A stretch of DNA of 64,000 bases. It comes from Heterocephalus glaber (taxonomy: Eukaryota > Chordata > Mammalia > Rodentia > Bathyergidae). Below are positions 37,301-49,300 of this stretch, piece by piece; the stretch's first letter is position 1; each line of letters starts with the position of its first letter. The notes beneath the pieces are model-generated. The model had not been told where the DNA came from, did no database searches, and saw only the letters and a list, made by a program, of their open reading frames with translations. Position numbers and translations under genes: made by a program. The DNA lies in the NCBI RefSeq assembly GCF_000247695.1, contig NW_004624748.1:2958490-3022489 (forward strand), written 5' to 3'.

Positions 37301-40300
37301 GTAAAAGCATGTCTAAGCTTCATTCAGAAACATCATTCTGAAACCCTCCCGATAGGAAGAGGAGGGGAAGCAAAAGCCAGACACCAACTAGAGAGTGATG
37401 ACAAAGACACTTTAAACTCTGACATAGTTTGACACAGATTCTGGGAGAGGACCAGGAGGTTGGTATGTAATTAGCCTGAGGAAGTACAAATGCAGCTAGA
37501 AACACTTAAACACATCTGGCATATTTATGTAATCCTGGACTGTAATGACTTTGGAAGTTTATGAGAAGGTAACTCAGGTATAAGGCACCCCAATATCCTG
37601 TGCTTAATGATATACTTAGACTCCCTTCACATAAAATTTTGAGTGTTTGAAAGAACTTATGAGACTATGGCATTTTATACAGGATCCTTTCTTCTGCCCA
37701 ATAATTTTAATTATATGCCTGTCATTTTCATGGATAACAAAGGCATCCTGAGAAAGTCAAGATCTTAATAAAATTCTGTAGATTTACAGATGCCACAACA
37801 CGGCTTGGAAGCAACAGGACTAGAATAAATATTCATCTTATTTTAAGAAATGAAATACATATACCCCAACAAAAAAAAGACAAAAGAGGAACATGTGAAC
37901 CAAAACCAATCCCATAGACTTTTTCACCAGGGAATTCTTGGCCCCTCAGTCTTACATTAGTGAGACAATCATCACAAGTGATAAATAATCACAAGTGATA
38001 AAATCCAGAATTGGCTTTGCTCATGATCCGACTATCAGTGCAGGAAATGGAGCTTGGAGACTTTCTTGGCCTAAAATTCTGTGGAATATTCAAATGATAC
38101 ATCAGTTTGCATATACTATTGACATACTCTTGGTTCTTGTTTCCATTCTCCTCAGAAAATATGTCCTTCAGGGTCCATTTGAAAAGCAAGCTTCCAGGAC
38201 ATGTATAGAAATTAAAGACAGGTAAGCATTTCATCCAGGCTCTTTGTTTACAGATAAGGTTGGGCAACTTGTCTAGGCTGACCATTTGGCCAACAGCAGG
38301 TCTAATGGACACCTCCCAACTCCTACTTCAGGGCTCTGAGCTTCATAACTCAGCTGCCCCAGCCCTGGGGTGCCCAAAGCTGTTAAAGGCTCTGGGAACT
38401 GCAAAGTAGGAGGAAACATAGCTTGTCACTCTTCAGGAGCTATCTAACTGAGAAAGCAAGATGTTCACACATGACAGAGAAAAACACCATAGTGGGTGAT
38501 AACTTCCAAATGACATACAGAATGAAGTGCCAAGATAGTAACTAGGTCTCCCTTTCTTATAATTGCCCTACTGTCTTGTGGCCCTCACCTGCAGGGTCTA
38601 GGATTCAAGGACAGTGAAGGTAAGTAGATAAATTCAGTAATCGAGTTTCTGAAGGTTTTTTTTTGTCTTCTCATAGCAGAGGAAATAGTCTGAAGGGCAG
38701 GGCTTGCATGAGTTGAGCTTTTGGAGTCACCAACTGATGGTGACCCTTAAGGATGCCATCACATAGAAAGACCTCCAGCTCCTCAGTCCACATGATCTGT
38801 GACCACATGCATTTTACCCTCACTCTCCTCAAGGCTGAGGCAATGGCAGATTAACCATGGAATCACAATGCCCAATTCTCCCCATAACTGACAAAGCAAA
38901 GAGGTCTGGCAACTAATCTTGTCACAAAAGAAGGAAAACCTTTCTTCCAAGCACAGGTTGAACAGTTCAGCCTCACTACTTTTATGAGCCAATAATAACA
39001 TCAGAAGATGTTAGAGCGAGATAAAAATAAAGGGGGAATGAGGACACATGGAGCATTCCTTCTCCTCCATAATTACTGTATTACATGAAATAATAGTTTA
39101 ATAAATGCACTGGAAAGAGAAAAGGAAGAAAGGAGCTTTCTTAGTCAATTATGAATTTTGGGACTCCTAAGAGGTTATGACCTGACTTTTTGCACAACCT
39201 TCCCCAGATACTTCCAACCTGTTATCCTGCCATATGTTAAAGGCAGCAGTATGGACACTGAATGAAGATAGAAACTGTTTACTGTATTCTTGCCATGAAC
39301 CTTGTTCACTGATGGCTTTGACGTGGCCATTACTGCTGTCTGAGGCTGGAATGAGTGTGAAATCAACACTATACCTTCAGTGAGGCACACAGCAATTCTA
39401 TTCACTGTATATATACTGTGCATATATTGTATATGTGTCTTCCTGTACATTGAATCACGTGAGACCCTAGCATGCTCAGCCAGTGGAGAGAAATGGCACC
39501 TTTGAAGAATAATCTGGCAAAAGGGATCAGAAGCGTTACAAACTGCTTATACTTTTAACTGCAGCAATTCCACTTGTAGTTTATTCTCATAATGAAGGAT
39601 GAATACAAGGGTTAGTGCAGAGAGGTTCCTAGTAATAGTGTTATAATAGTGAGAAACTCAATACAACCTATAAGACCTATATTAGGGCACTGATGAGTAA
39701 ACACAGTATAGAAACACAATGGGATACTACATGGATACTCAAACTATTGAGAAGTTAATTCCTGACATATAAAGATGTTGAATATAGTGAGAAAATTAGA
39801 CTATAACATAATAGTCGTTCTGGAATAATAAATATATCTATAGAAATACAATTGATCCGAAAAATATCTATAAAGGGAGACACCAAATTATGAATAATGG
39901 TTGTTTCTGGGTGGTAAGATTTTGGGCTCTTATTCTTTTTGTTAATTTGTATTTTCTGACTTTTCTATAATGACCATATTGTTTGGGTAATAATCAGTAT
40001 TCTCAAATTGAAGAAGCACCAGCCATATCATGGGTAGGTGTGGTGGCAGCTACTCACTCTTGTACCCTCCCTTGGGGACCTGACAACCCTGGCACACAAA
40101 TGTCCCTGAGGTATTACTTTAGCTTCTTGGAGAAAATGCAGTCAGGAGAGTCTGTCTCCATTTTTCTTTTATATCCTGGGTAGAAATCAACACTGTCTGT
40201 GTAGTTGAAGTTACACAATTAGAACTTATCTTTGAAGCCAGAAGGATTAAACCATATTTTTTTGGGAAACAAATGTCGGTGTAGCAAGGCATTGAAGGAA

Positions 40301-43300
40301 TTGTCTGTGTGGTATATTGCCCTTACCCTTTGATTTTCTGATGCATATCTTTGGTTATTGCTTTTTTCTTATCAACTGTCAAGCAGTAATATTATCTAGC
40401 TTTTCAAGTTGTCATTCAGAGAAAATATAGACCACCAAATAACACATTATCAAATAACAGCCTTAAAGCACAGATGCTTTCACCTTGGTTGTTTCTTTTA
40501 TCTCAGAGGTTTTATTTGCTACTTCCATGATGCTACAAGTAATGCTTTGCTTCTTAAAAAAAGCCCAAAGGGAAATACTCCATGCTTAAAAATAAACCAA
40601 TCTTAGTAGGAGATATAAATTTTTATTTTAAATTTTCAATAAAATAATTCAAATATTTATCAAGTGAAAAACTTTCTCAGCCAGATATTATGCAGATCCT
40701 ATATCCTATAGATTATACTGTTAAATTAGAATTGAAGCATGAAAAATTTGGATAAGCTACATCTCTCGGGGATGATTTAAAAGCAACCTTGGTTAGTTAC
40801 AAGATGGGCTAGCTCAGTGCCTCTGAAACCTGGTGCAGGGGTGGGACCTGGAGTTCTGCATTTCTGGTGCCAATGTGGTGTCCCTGGACCATATTCAGAG
40901 CTGTGAATTTCGTGATTTTTATATGTTCTACCAGGCCGAGAACCCAGTTTCTGGGCAGCTGACAAAACATAGGGCCAGCAGGATTCACTGACCTACATAT
41001 GCTAGTGTTCTATTGTTCTTAGCCTATGGCTGAGCCTTCACTTGAATGGCTACAAGACCCAGATCTGCCACAAATGACACAATCAGGCTGTGGCCTTTTG
41101 ATTAGTGTCACCTACAAATCATATATGCTCATGGCTCCAGCTCTGAGAGGAAGGCCCAGAAACATGACATCTGTCCAAAACCAGAAACCGTATTTGCTAC
41201 AGAAAACTGCAGTGTATGAGGCTGTGGGAGGAGCTGTCCCCAGCACACTCTTTTTTCCCCATTTAGGGCAAGATAGAGTGCAGCTATTATCCTCTGGGCA
41301 TGAAGAAAAAGCCCTAATTCATAGTACTCTCCCACCCAGCTACATGGACTATAGGTATAGGTATCCTAGCTGCCCATGCCAGGGAATGCAAGAGAAACTT
41401 CTGAAGCTTTAATCCTATAGTCCTCTTGGAGGTCAAAGCCACAAAGGAGGACAGACTGAATGAGGGAATCAGATTGATCTGCTTATGTGTACGACATCTT
41501 AGTGGTTTCTCTCTGGTCTATGCAGCCATGTCTATACACCAATATGGAGCATGTTGTCACTGACATCATTGTTTAACATCTGGCTACTCACAGAGAACCC
41601 TGTGTAGGCCTGCAGAGTAACACCACTGGGCAGCATCTCACCCAAAAACTCCTTTGAGAACAGTTCTGTACACAAACATGACTGCTGTGCCAGACTATGG
41701 TCTTAAATGTAATAAAAATGGAAATGATTCTTATTTGGGGTTCATTTGCTGAAAGTGAACATTCAATTCTGTGGAGTAGCAGAGTAAAAGTTCAAACTCC
41801 AGGACTGATTTTCCTCCATTTGAAAAATAAGTACACTATCTCTCCAGTGCTTGCTTTTGCTTCATGTCGGCTTTTGGGTTAAAATGGTATATGAAAAACA
41901 CCGTTAATATTGCTAATAAGCCTTTCGGAAACAGAGGAAGTAGAAAATTAATGAAAAACATGACAGACATGAATTGAGACACTCATATTCCATAATTTTC
42001 TCTAAAAACTTACATTCTAACTAGAGAATACAGGTGAATATCTGTGACTCTTCTTTTGAGGCATTCACTGAAGTGGAGTGTGAAACTGGGGACATAACAG
42101 GTGAATTTTTGAGTCTGTCTGTGTTAGGGCTTATATTTAGATCTTTCCTCACAGGCTTATGTGGTCACAGGTGGGGAGTTTTGGAGGTTCCTGGATTTAG
42201 GGTATGTGAACGTGGATTAAGGGTGTAGATGAAAGCCCCATTCTGGTTATGGGTAGCACCAATAAATAGGCTGATAGCCTGGATGGAATTTAAATGGACA
42301 GAAAGAAAGCGGGCTTGCTGCTTGCTGCCTTCTGCTTGCCACACAGTGGACTATTTCTACTCTGTCGCGGCCCCTCTACCATGTTGCCCTGACTTGGAGC
42401 CAGCTGACTACGGACCGGAACCTCTATGAACTGTGAGTTGAAATAAACCTTTCCTCTTTTAACTTTAGGTGTTAGGTATTTTGTCTCAGCAATGAGAAAA
42501 GTAACTCTAAGACAGATTTTGATAGGAAATTAATGAAAATCATGGCAGATATGAATTGAGATACTCACATTTTATAATTTTCTCTAAAAACTTACATTCT
42601 AACTTAGAGAACGCTGGTGAATACTCATGACTTTTCCTCTGATACATTTACTGAAGAGGAGTGTGAAACTGGGGATGGAGCAGGTGAATTTCTGAGTCTA
42701 TTTGCAAATATTAAGCAACTTCAATAGTTAAAATAGTCCTTCATGAGGATTAAGAAATAGGCCTGAGTTTTGCCTAGATCTTATGGAATAAGACTCTGAA
42801 AGATTATTTGTTCTGACAACCTCTAGGGGAAAATATTGTACACAGAAAAGAATGAAGACTATAACATTTATAAATGGATTGATGTTAAACTGGCTACTAC
42901 CACTTCTTCCGAAATACTGATCTTCCTTTTTAGGGGACATGATCAAAACTGGCTTTAAATTGAGAAGAATCTCTCAGCAAGATATTATCTTCTATAATAA
43001 AAACAGAAAGAAAATAATAAACATGTCATTATACCACATCTACATTTGGCTCCTGGACTTGAAGATACACATAACATATATTCAAATATTCTCCCTCAGG
43101 GATGAGTTCTATAGTGTGCAATTATGTCTTCTCATAGCTGATTTTCAAGCTCCTATGTATACAGTGAGTTTATCTTTCCAAAATGCTGAGGGGTTGCACA
43201 AATGTGTTCAATGCTAAAATCAAAATATATAAGGATTCAGTACCCTAAAATTGCAGGAAAGTTGAAACTACTTAGAGACTAGAGAGACAATAGTATTTCA

Positions 43301-46300
43301 ATGGGAAGATACACCTGAAAGAAAAAGACATCCCTGGGAAGGGATGAGATGGTCTTCTCAGGAAGAGCAGGGAAGCAGACCTGACAAGCCCACATGGTGC
43401 CTCCAGGCCAGCTACAGTGCCACTGCCTTGCAATCAACCAACATGCCTGGACTTTCCAATCCACAAAACACCTGTGATCTCCCTGATCCTTTTTCTTGAG
43501 ATGAGAGTGTGTTCAGAGGCTCAGAGCACCAGCTGGGGCTATCTGAGGCCGACTTCAGGGCAGTTCATAGATTTGGCAGCTGAGGGAGTGAATATCACTG
43601 GCCTTTGGAAGTGCTGGGGCAGCAGGAGGATATGAGCATGGAAGAAAGAGGTCATGTGAGTCACCAGAAGGACAGAGCACGAAGTTGGGAAAAGAAAGCT
43701 AAGGAAAACACAGAGGGCAGAATCTGAAGACCTGGTAAAGTTAAGAATTAATGGAGGGACTCCTGCCCATCATCATGTTTGTCTTTTTTGCACAGCTTAT
43801 GATCTGTTCCTAGGCTCCAATCATAGAGCACAAGGTTTAGGGCCATTCCTATTTTCACAGACACAGGATTCCTTGGTGCATTGCCCAGCTCCTGGGAGAC
43901 ACCCTGTGTATCACTTTGACTGATCTTTGACCATCTGGGTTTTGAGACGCATGAAAGAACACAAAACTGCGAAGCATTCTTGCAGTCACTGGCAGTTCAT
44001 AAGGGAAAAAGTTAACAACTTTCCTGAGTTTTGAGGTGGAATAATTTTGGGCCAAAATTAAGAAGGTTCTGCAAAATAGCTCGAAACAGAGAGAAGTGGT
44101 TAATTCTTTGACTACTTCCTACTGGCATTTTTAGGGGGCTAGATATCCTTAAGATATGTCACATGTTCCTAAACATATAATTTTTAAGTTCTTAGCATCT
44201 TCTAGGAGTAATTCTCCAACTATGATTAGATTCTTAACTTGAATGGAAACATTTAATCACATATGATGGGAATTTCATTAGCCTTACATGTCACACTTGT
44301 TTTTTTTTCCTGGCATAATTACTGTTTTTCTTTTATACTGTTTATAAAAATTTCCTTTTATTCAAATCACTTAAAAATGCAAATTGTGCACTATGGCTTG
44401 ATGATATTCTCACCAGATTTCTGGATAAACAACCTAAAATTCTGAGAGTATGAATTAAATTCATTTTCCTTAGGAAGAATCATGACTGAGATTTCCTGGG
44501 GGCCAGTGTTTAGAGCTCTTCAGAAAGCACAAAGGAAAAGCTTGCCTTCCCTGGCAATCTAAAAAAGGCAAACGGACCACTTGCAACTGGAAAAAATTCA
44601 CTCAAACAACTAAATCATCCATTAAATAAGTCTCCAGCCATGCCCTCCAGTGTTGGATGGTGACAGAGGATCAGCTAGTGGAAGTGGGAGTCCAGGATCC
44701 ATAAGGCTGAAGGCAAGAGGATGGCGTCTAACCATGTATGCACCCTCTCCTAGCCCAGACCTAGGTAGTTCTTGGAAAGCAGTGGGATAAAAAGCAGTAA
44801 CTACCTGTTAGCCCAGTCTCTCTGCCATCACTTACTTCTAGGTCATTCACAGCATACAGAACTCTGATTCCAATCAGACCTTACTACAGGATTAACACTT
44901 GAGGCACCAGAGAGGATGCCCAGCCCTCAGAAAAGGTACAATCCTCCATCCTCCCCCCTTCCTCTTCTCTCCCCCACCCCCTCCAGGAGTTTCTAAGGCA
45001 TTCACATCTTAGCATACTCTGGAAGGGTCCTTGGAGGCCACCCTGTCCAGCCACCTAATTCTACAGAGGAGAAAACCGGCTCAGAGAGGATGCTATGGTT
45101 GTCCCTGGGTGACAAACCCTAAGTGTTCATATGCAGGAGGTGTAGTCAGTCCCCAGTGAGGGGTCTGTAAGAAGAGAGGGCTAGTAAGAAGTAACTGGGT
45201 CCCTGTGGGTGCTGTATGCAGAAGGGATTGATGTAGTCTCCTAGGATCCCACTTAGCTTCCTAATAGTGCATTAGTACTAAACAGCAAGACCGGCCTCTC
45301 CTCTGTGGTGTCCTGTCTCGCCATGTGATTTCTTCCACATATGCCACTGCAGTGCCATCTACCATGAGGCCCTTGCTGAGCTGATACTGGAACCATGCTC
45401 TTAAGCCTTCAGAACTGTGAGTTAAATAAGCCTTCTTTCCTGAGAAAGCTCTCAGCCTCAGGCATTTTGTTATAGCAACAGAAAGTGGATTAAAACAGGG
45501 GATAAATGAGAGGCTAGAGAGCACATGGGTAACTTATGGCGAAACCAGCGAGTGAAATTATGGCACCTCATCATACCACTGCTCTTGGATCTTTCCCATG
45601 GTAAGGACCTTTAGCATCAGAAGGCAGTGTCCTGCATTTTGAAGAAAAAGATGACAACAAAAAAGAACGATTGGTTTTCTCTGCAAGAAACTCTCATGGT
45701 AATTTTTGGCAACGAAAATCCATCCGCTGATAAACAGGCACCAAGGTTGAGGCTAACAGTGCTACCCCGAGGATACACCTGTGAGTTCAGCACAGCCAGG
45801 TAAAGGAGCAGCAGGGAGAGGCTGAGAAGAACCATTCACAGTCAGAAGGAAATCCATGTTCTGGTAAGGAATGATGAGTATCAATGTTTACATCTCACAC
45901 AGGAACCAGTAATAACTCAGCCACTGAGAGAGGCTGACAGTGGCAGTGGAATGACAGTGAGGTAGGGAGCTGCTCCCAGACCCTTAAGGCCCTGTAGTGT
46001 CAGGCAGCCCTCAGCATTGTGGTCACATAGAGGGCAGCACACCCAGTCACTTTGAGGGGGAGCCCTATAATGGATCCTTCAGCACAAATAACAAATCAGC
46101 ACCTTTCTCTCTACTCAGCCCCTGCAGTATGGTTACCTGGTGGGTGGGGAAAAAGTATTTTAACAGTCTTCTTGGATAATGCTTTTTCTTCTCTCTCTCT
46201 CTCTCCCACTCCCCTTTCCTCTCTCCTTCTCTTTCTTGGCAGTATTGGGAATGGAACTCAGGGCCTTACCTTAAGCTACCCCCAGCCCTCTGTACATTTT

Positions 46301-49300
46301 ATTTTTCATTTTGAGTCAAAGTCTCACTCTGTTGTCCATGTTCAAACTTGTGATCCTCTTGCGTCAGCCTTCTGAGTAGCTGGGATCACAAGTGGGTGTC
46401 ATCACACTTGGCAGAAAATACTTTTTCTTATTGCAGCACAGTCAAACCTATGCTTTAAAGACAGATTTAAGACTTGATATTTAATTTTTTTCTTTACAGA
46501 AAGTCCACTTTGTTATCTTTCACTGACTGCTCAAGGGGCTTTCTCCTGCCTGTGGATGGGGCCAGGATTCATGCTCCTGGCTGGGAGCAGAGGGAGGCCA
46601 GGCCCTTCCTTCCTAGTGGAAGTGGGTTGGTGGTAGCAATGTAGTCAAAGAAAACAACATTGTCCAGACCTCCTTGGGATAAATATGTGACAAGATCTGG
46701 CCAAAAGGGATAAGAGTAATTATTGGCAAAACTCCTTAAAAAATTGGGATGTTCCAGCTTGCGGGTGCCTTTTGACCTTCCTTTTTCTTTCTTCCAGCTG
46801 AGAATAAGGATGTGATGCCTGTGATAGAGACAATCATACTATAACTCTGAGGTAACCCTGAGGATGGAAGCCAAAAGTTGAGAATGATGTAGATGATTGG
46901 AGGAGCTTCTATATCAGACATACACATATAGCCTCCTCTGGACCTTTTTTTATGATAGATAAAAACCAAATCTTTCTTGTTTAATCAGTGTTTTCCTTAC
47001 ACACACACACTCTTACCAAGAGGCCCCATCACCAAAGAGTGAGGCAGAAACACAGCTACCAAATATTTAAAGTGAAAAGGAAGAGCAACAGCAGGGCATT
47101 GATCCCAACTGCACTAAGAGAAATTTCAACTCAGAGACTGCAATTAAAATAACGGAGAGGAAAACATCCCAAACTAAATTGCCAGTTTTGCTTCCTAGAG
47201 AGGTGCTTTGTTGTGACCCAGAGGACTGATTTGAGAGCTACAAATTATGCAAAGCTTCAGGCAAGTCTTTTAGAAAAATAATTCTTAAAGAAATGTAGCC
47301 TCTGGGCCAAACAGTGGAATGAAAATGGTGTCACAGAGAGACAGAGAGTTCAAGGCTGTCTCTGGTTTGAGGAATTAGAGCTTCAGGGAATAAGCGCAAG
47401 TCATTGGTGCATTATTCTCATGATTACTAATGGATCTTTATAACTAAGGGGCAATGTTGGGTCTCTGGGTGGCTGAAATGATCAGAAATTGCTCACTGCA
47501 GTTATTCTAATAACTAAATATAATTTGACACTAAATTACAATTCCAGATATTTCCCCGCAGCTCCTCATTGCAAAGGGAAACTAAGCCAGTACATCAATA
47601 AATAGAATAATCCAATTAAGCGTCTCTCCATTTGGGAACCATTTAGCATTGAGAGTTTAACAGGACAGTGAGATAATACAGAACAACTCAGTATTTAATG
47701 ATTTAAAAATCAGGACTCTTATTGTAAGATGATTATTTTTTGTTATTTGAAAATAAGTGTCATTCAGTCTGAATGGCTTTGATGTAGTGATTTAAACCAA
47801 GATAAATTCTTTCTAGACAAAAGGCATCATTTCTCAGGAATATACTTGTACGTTAATATTAAATATAAGTACCTTGTTATGTTCAAAGCATCTTTATAAA
47901 CACATTCCCAATCACTTTTTACCACATATAATGATCACCAGTAAGCCAGGAATTACAAATACAGAAAAATGGATTGATAAAGATGTCCACATTCCTTTTA
48001 GCTATATTTAAGGGGAGAAATGGTAGCTAAATTGCCTCATTATAGCCTATGTTGGGGTTGCTGTTAACACACTTAGCAGGATTTTGTCAGAGATGGGCAT
48101 GTCCTCTACAATGGGAGGGGATGATATTTGCTTGCAGAAGCAGAAAAACAAGGGAAGCCCCCCCTACACCCCCCCGACCATTTGTTTGAGCTGTATCATG
48201 GAAATTGCAGCTGTGTTCTGAGCTTTCTGTTAGCAGGAATTAGAGAGATATTCAAAGAAGAAGTTAATAAGTTCTTGGAGAAGGTGTTCCTAAAAGTTTC
48301 TATAAGAAGCTGATAAAGCCTAGGATACATCTCTCAGGCTAAATTTTTTCAGGAAAGAAGTGGCATATCTCATACTCAAATCAGGGTACAATCAAACTCT
48401 CCAGGAAAAGCCTCTAGGCCCAGAGTTAGAGGTTCCTGTGATGTTTTTCTTGCAAGGATTCCTCTGATGATTCCTGTGTACGTACTATTAAAGCATGTGC
48501 TACATAGATGGCCTCCATGGTACTGGTCCCTAGTGAGACCGTTACAACAAAGTTTAAGTACATTTAAAAGATACTTACTACTGGTAGATGACAGGTGGCT
48601 GTAGTCTGACCTGAAACACAAAACCCCAGTATTAGCAAGATTTGTATATCATTTTTCTTCATCCAAATGATTTATTCAACTAGAAGTTTTAAAATAGAAG
48701 TTTAAAAGTCAGTGGTGAGTACAACAGCAGGGCCTGTTTGCTCTGTCCTCATGGACAATGGCCAAAGTATTGGGGCAGCTCAGAGACACACCAAATGAGA
48801 AAACTTTTTCCTCTTCCACAAAAGCAGGGCTGCAGGGAGCAGCATAATGGCCACTTCCTCTGCCAAGGAACTTGAGGAATGGTTCTCAAATCTTTCAAAC
48901 CGAGTCACTAATTTTTTTTCTAATAGGGAACAATTAATTACAAACCACCCATTGAGAAGCATCACCTGTCACAGCCCTACTTCAAAACATTTCTTCTGGA
49001 ACCTGTAAACAAAGCTGTCTTAACTTCAAAAGCACCAGAAATGGAAAGATCATAAATGCTCAGAGGGGAGACCTTGAGAAGTCAGCTCAAGCCAGAGGGG
49101 CTGCAACCCCCACCCCACCCACGCACCCTCTGTGTTCTCACCCAGTCAGAGCCACAGCACCCAAGAGAAGGCGGTGGTGGGCACAGGGCTGCCCCTAAGA
49201 CCCTGTGCTCCTCTCTAATGGGGGCTACAGCTGATCTCCCTTCTCCCCTTTCTCTCTCTGTAGTTTTTTTTTCTTTCCCGAGACCAGCCTCCTTATGTTG

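Larger units (their letters stand above)
29313..48578 (-). other. FAM124A: FAM124A intron 2 (19266 nt)
   Basis: The donor is A|GTAAGT at 48578 and the acceptor CTTCAG ending at 29313. Recognised contents are a B1-ID dimer, an ID-like SINE, an MLT1-like LTR, MaLR-type LTR pieces, MIR and L2 remnants, an old L1 3' end, the direct-repeat/LTR structure at 41943-42701 and another B1-ID dimer. The stretches 36900-39450, 42950-45250 and 46430-48570 show no recognisable gene or repeat; the last includes unusually repeat-poor AT-rich DNA at 47090-47800. Confidence 0.85.
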
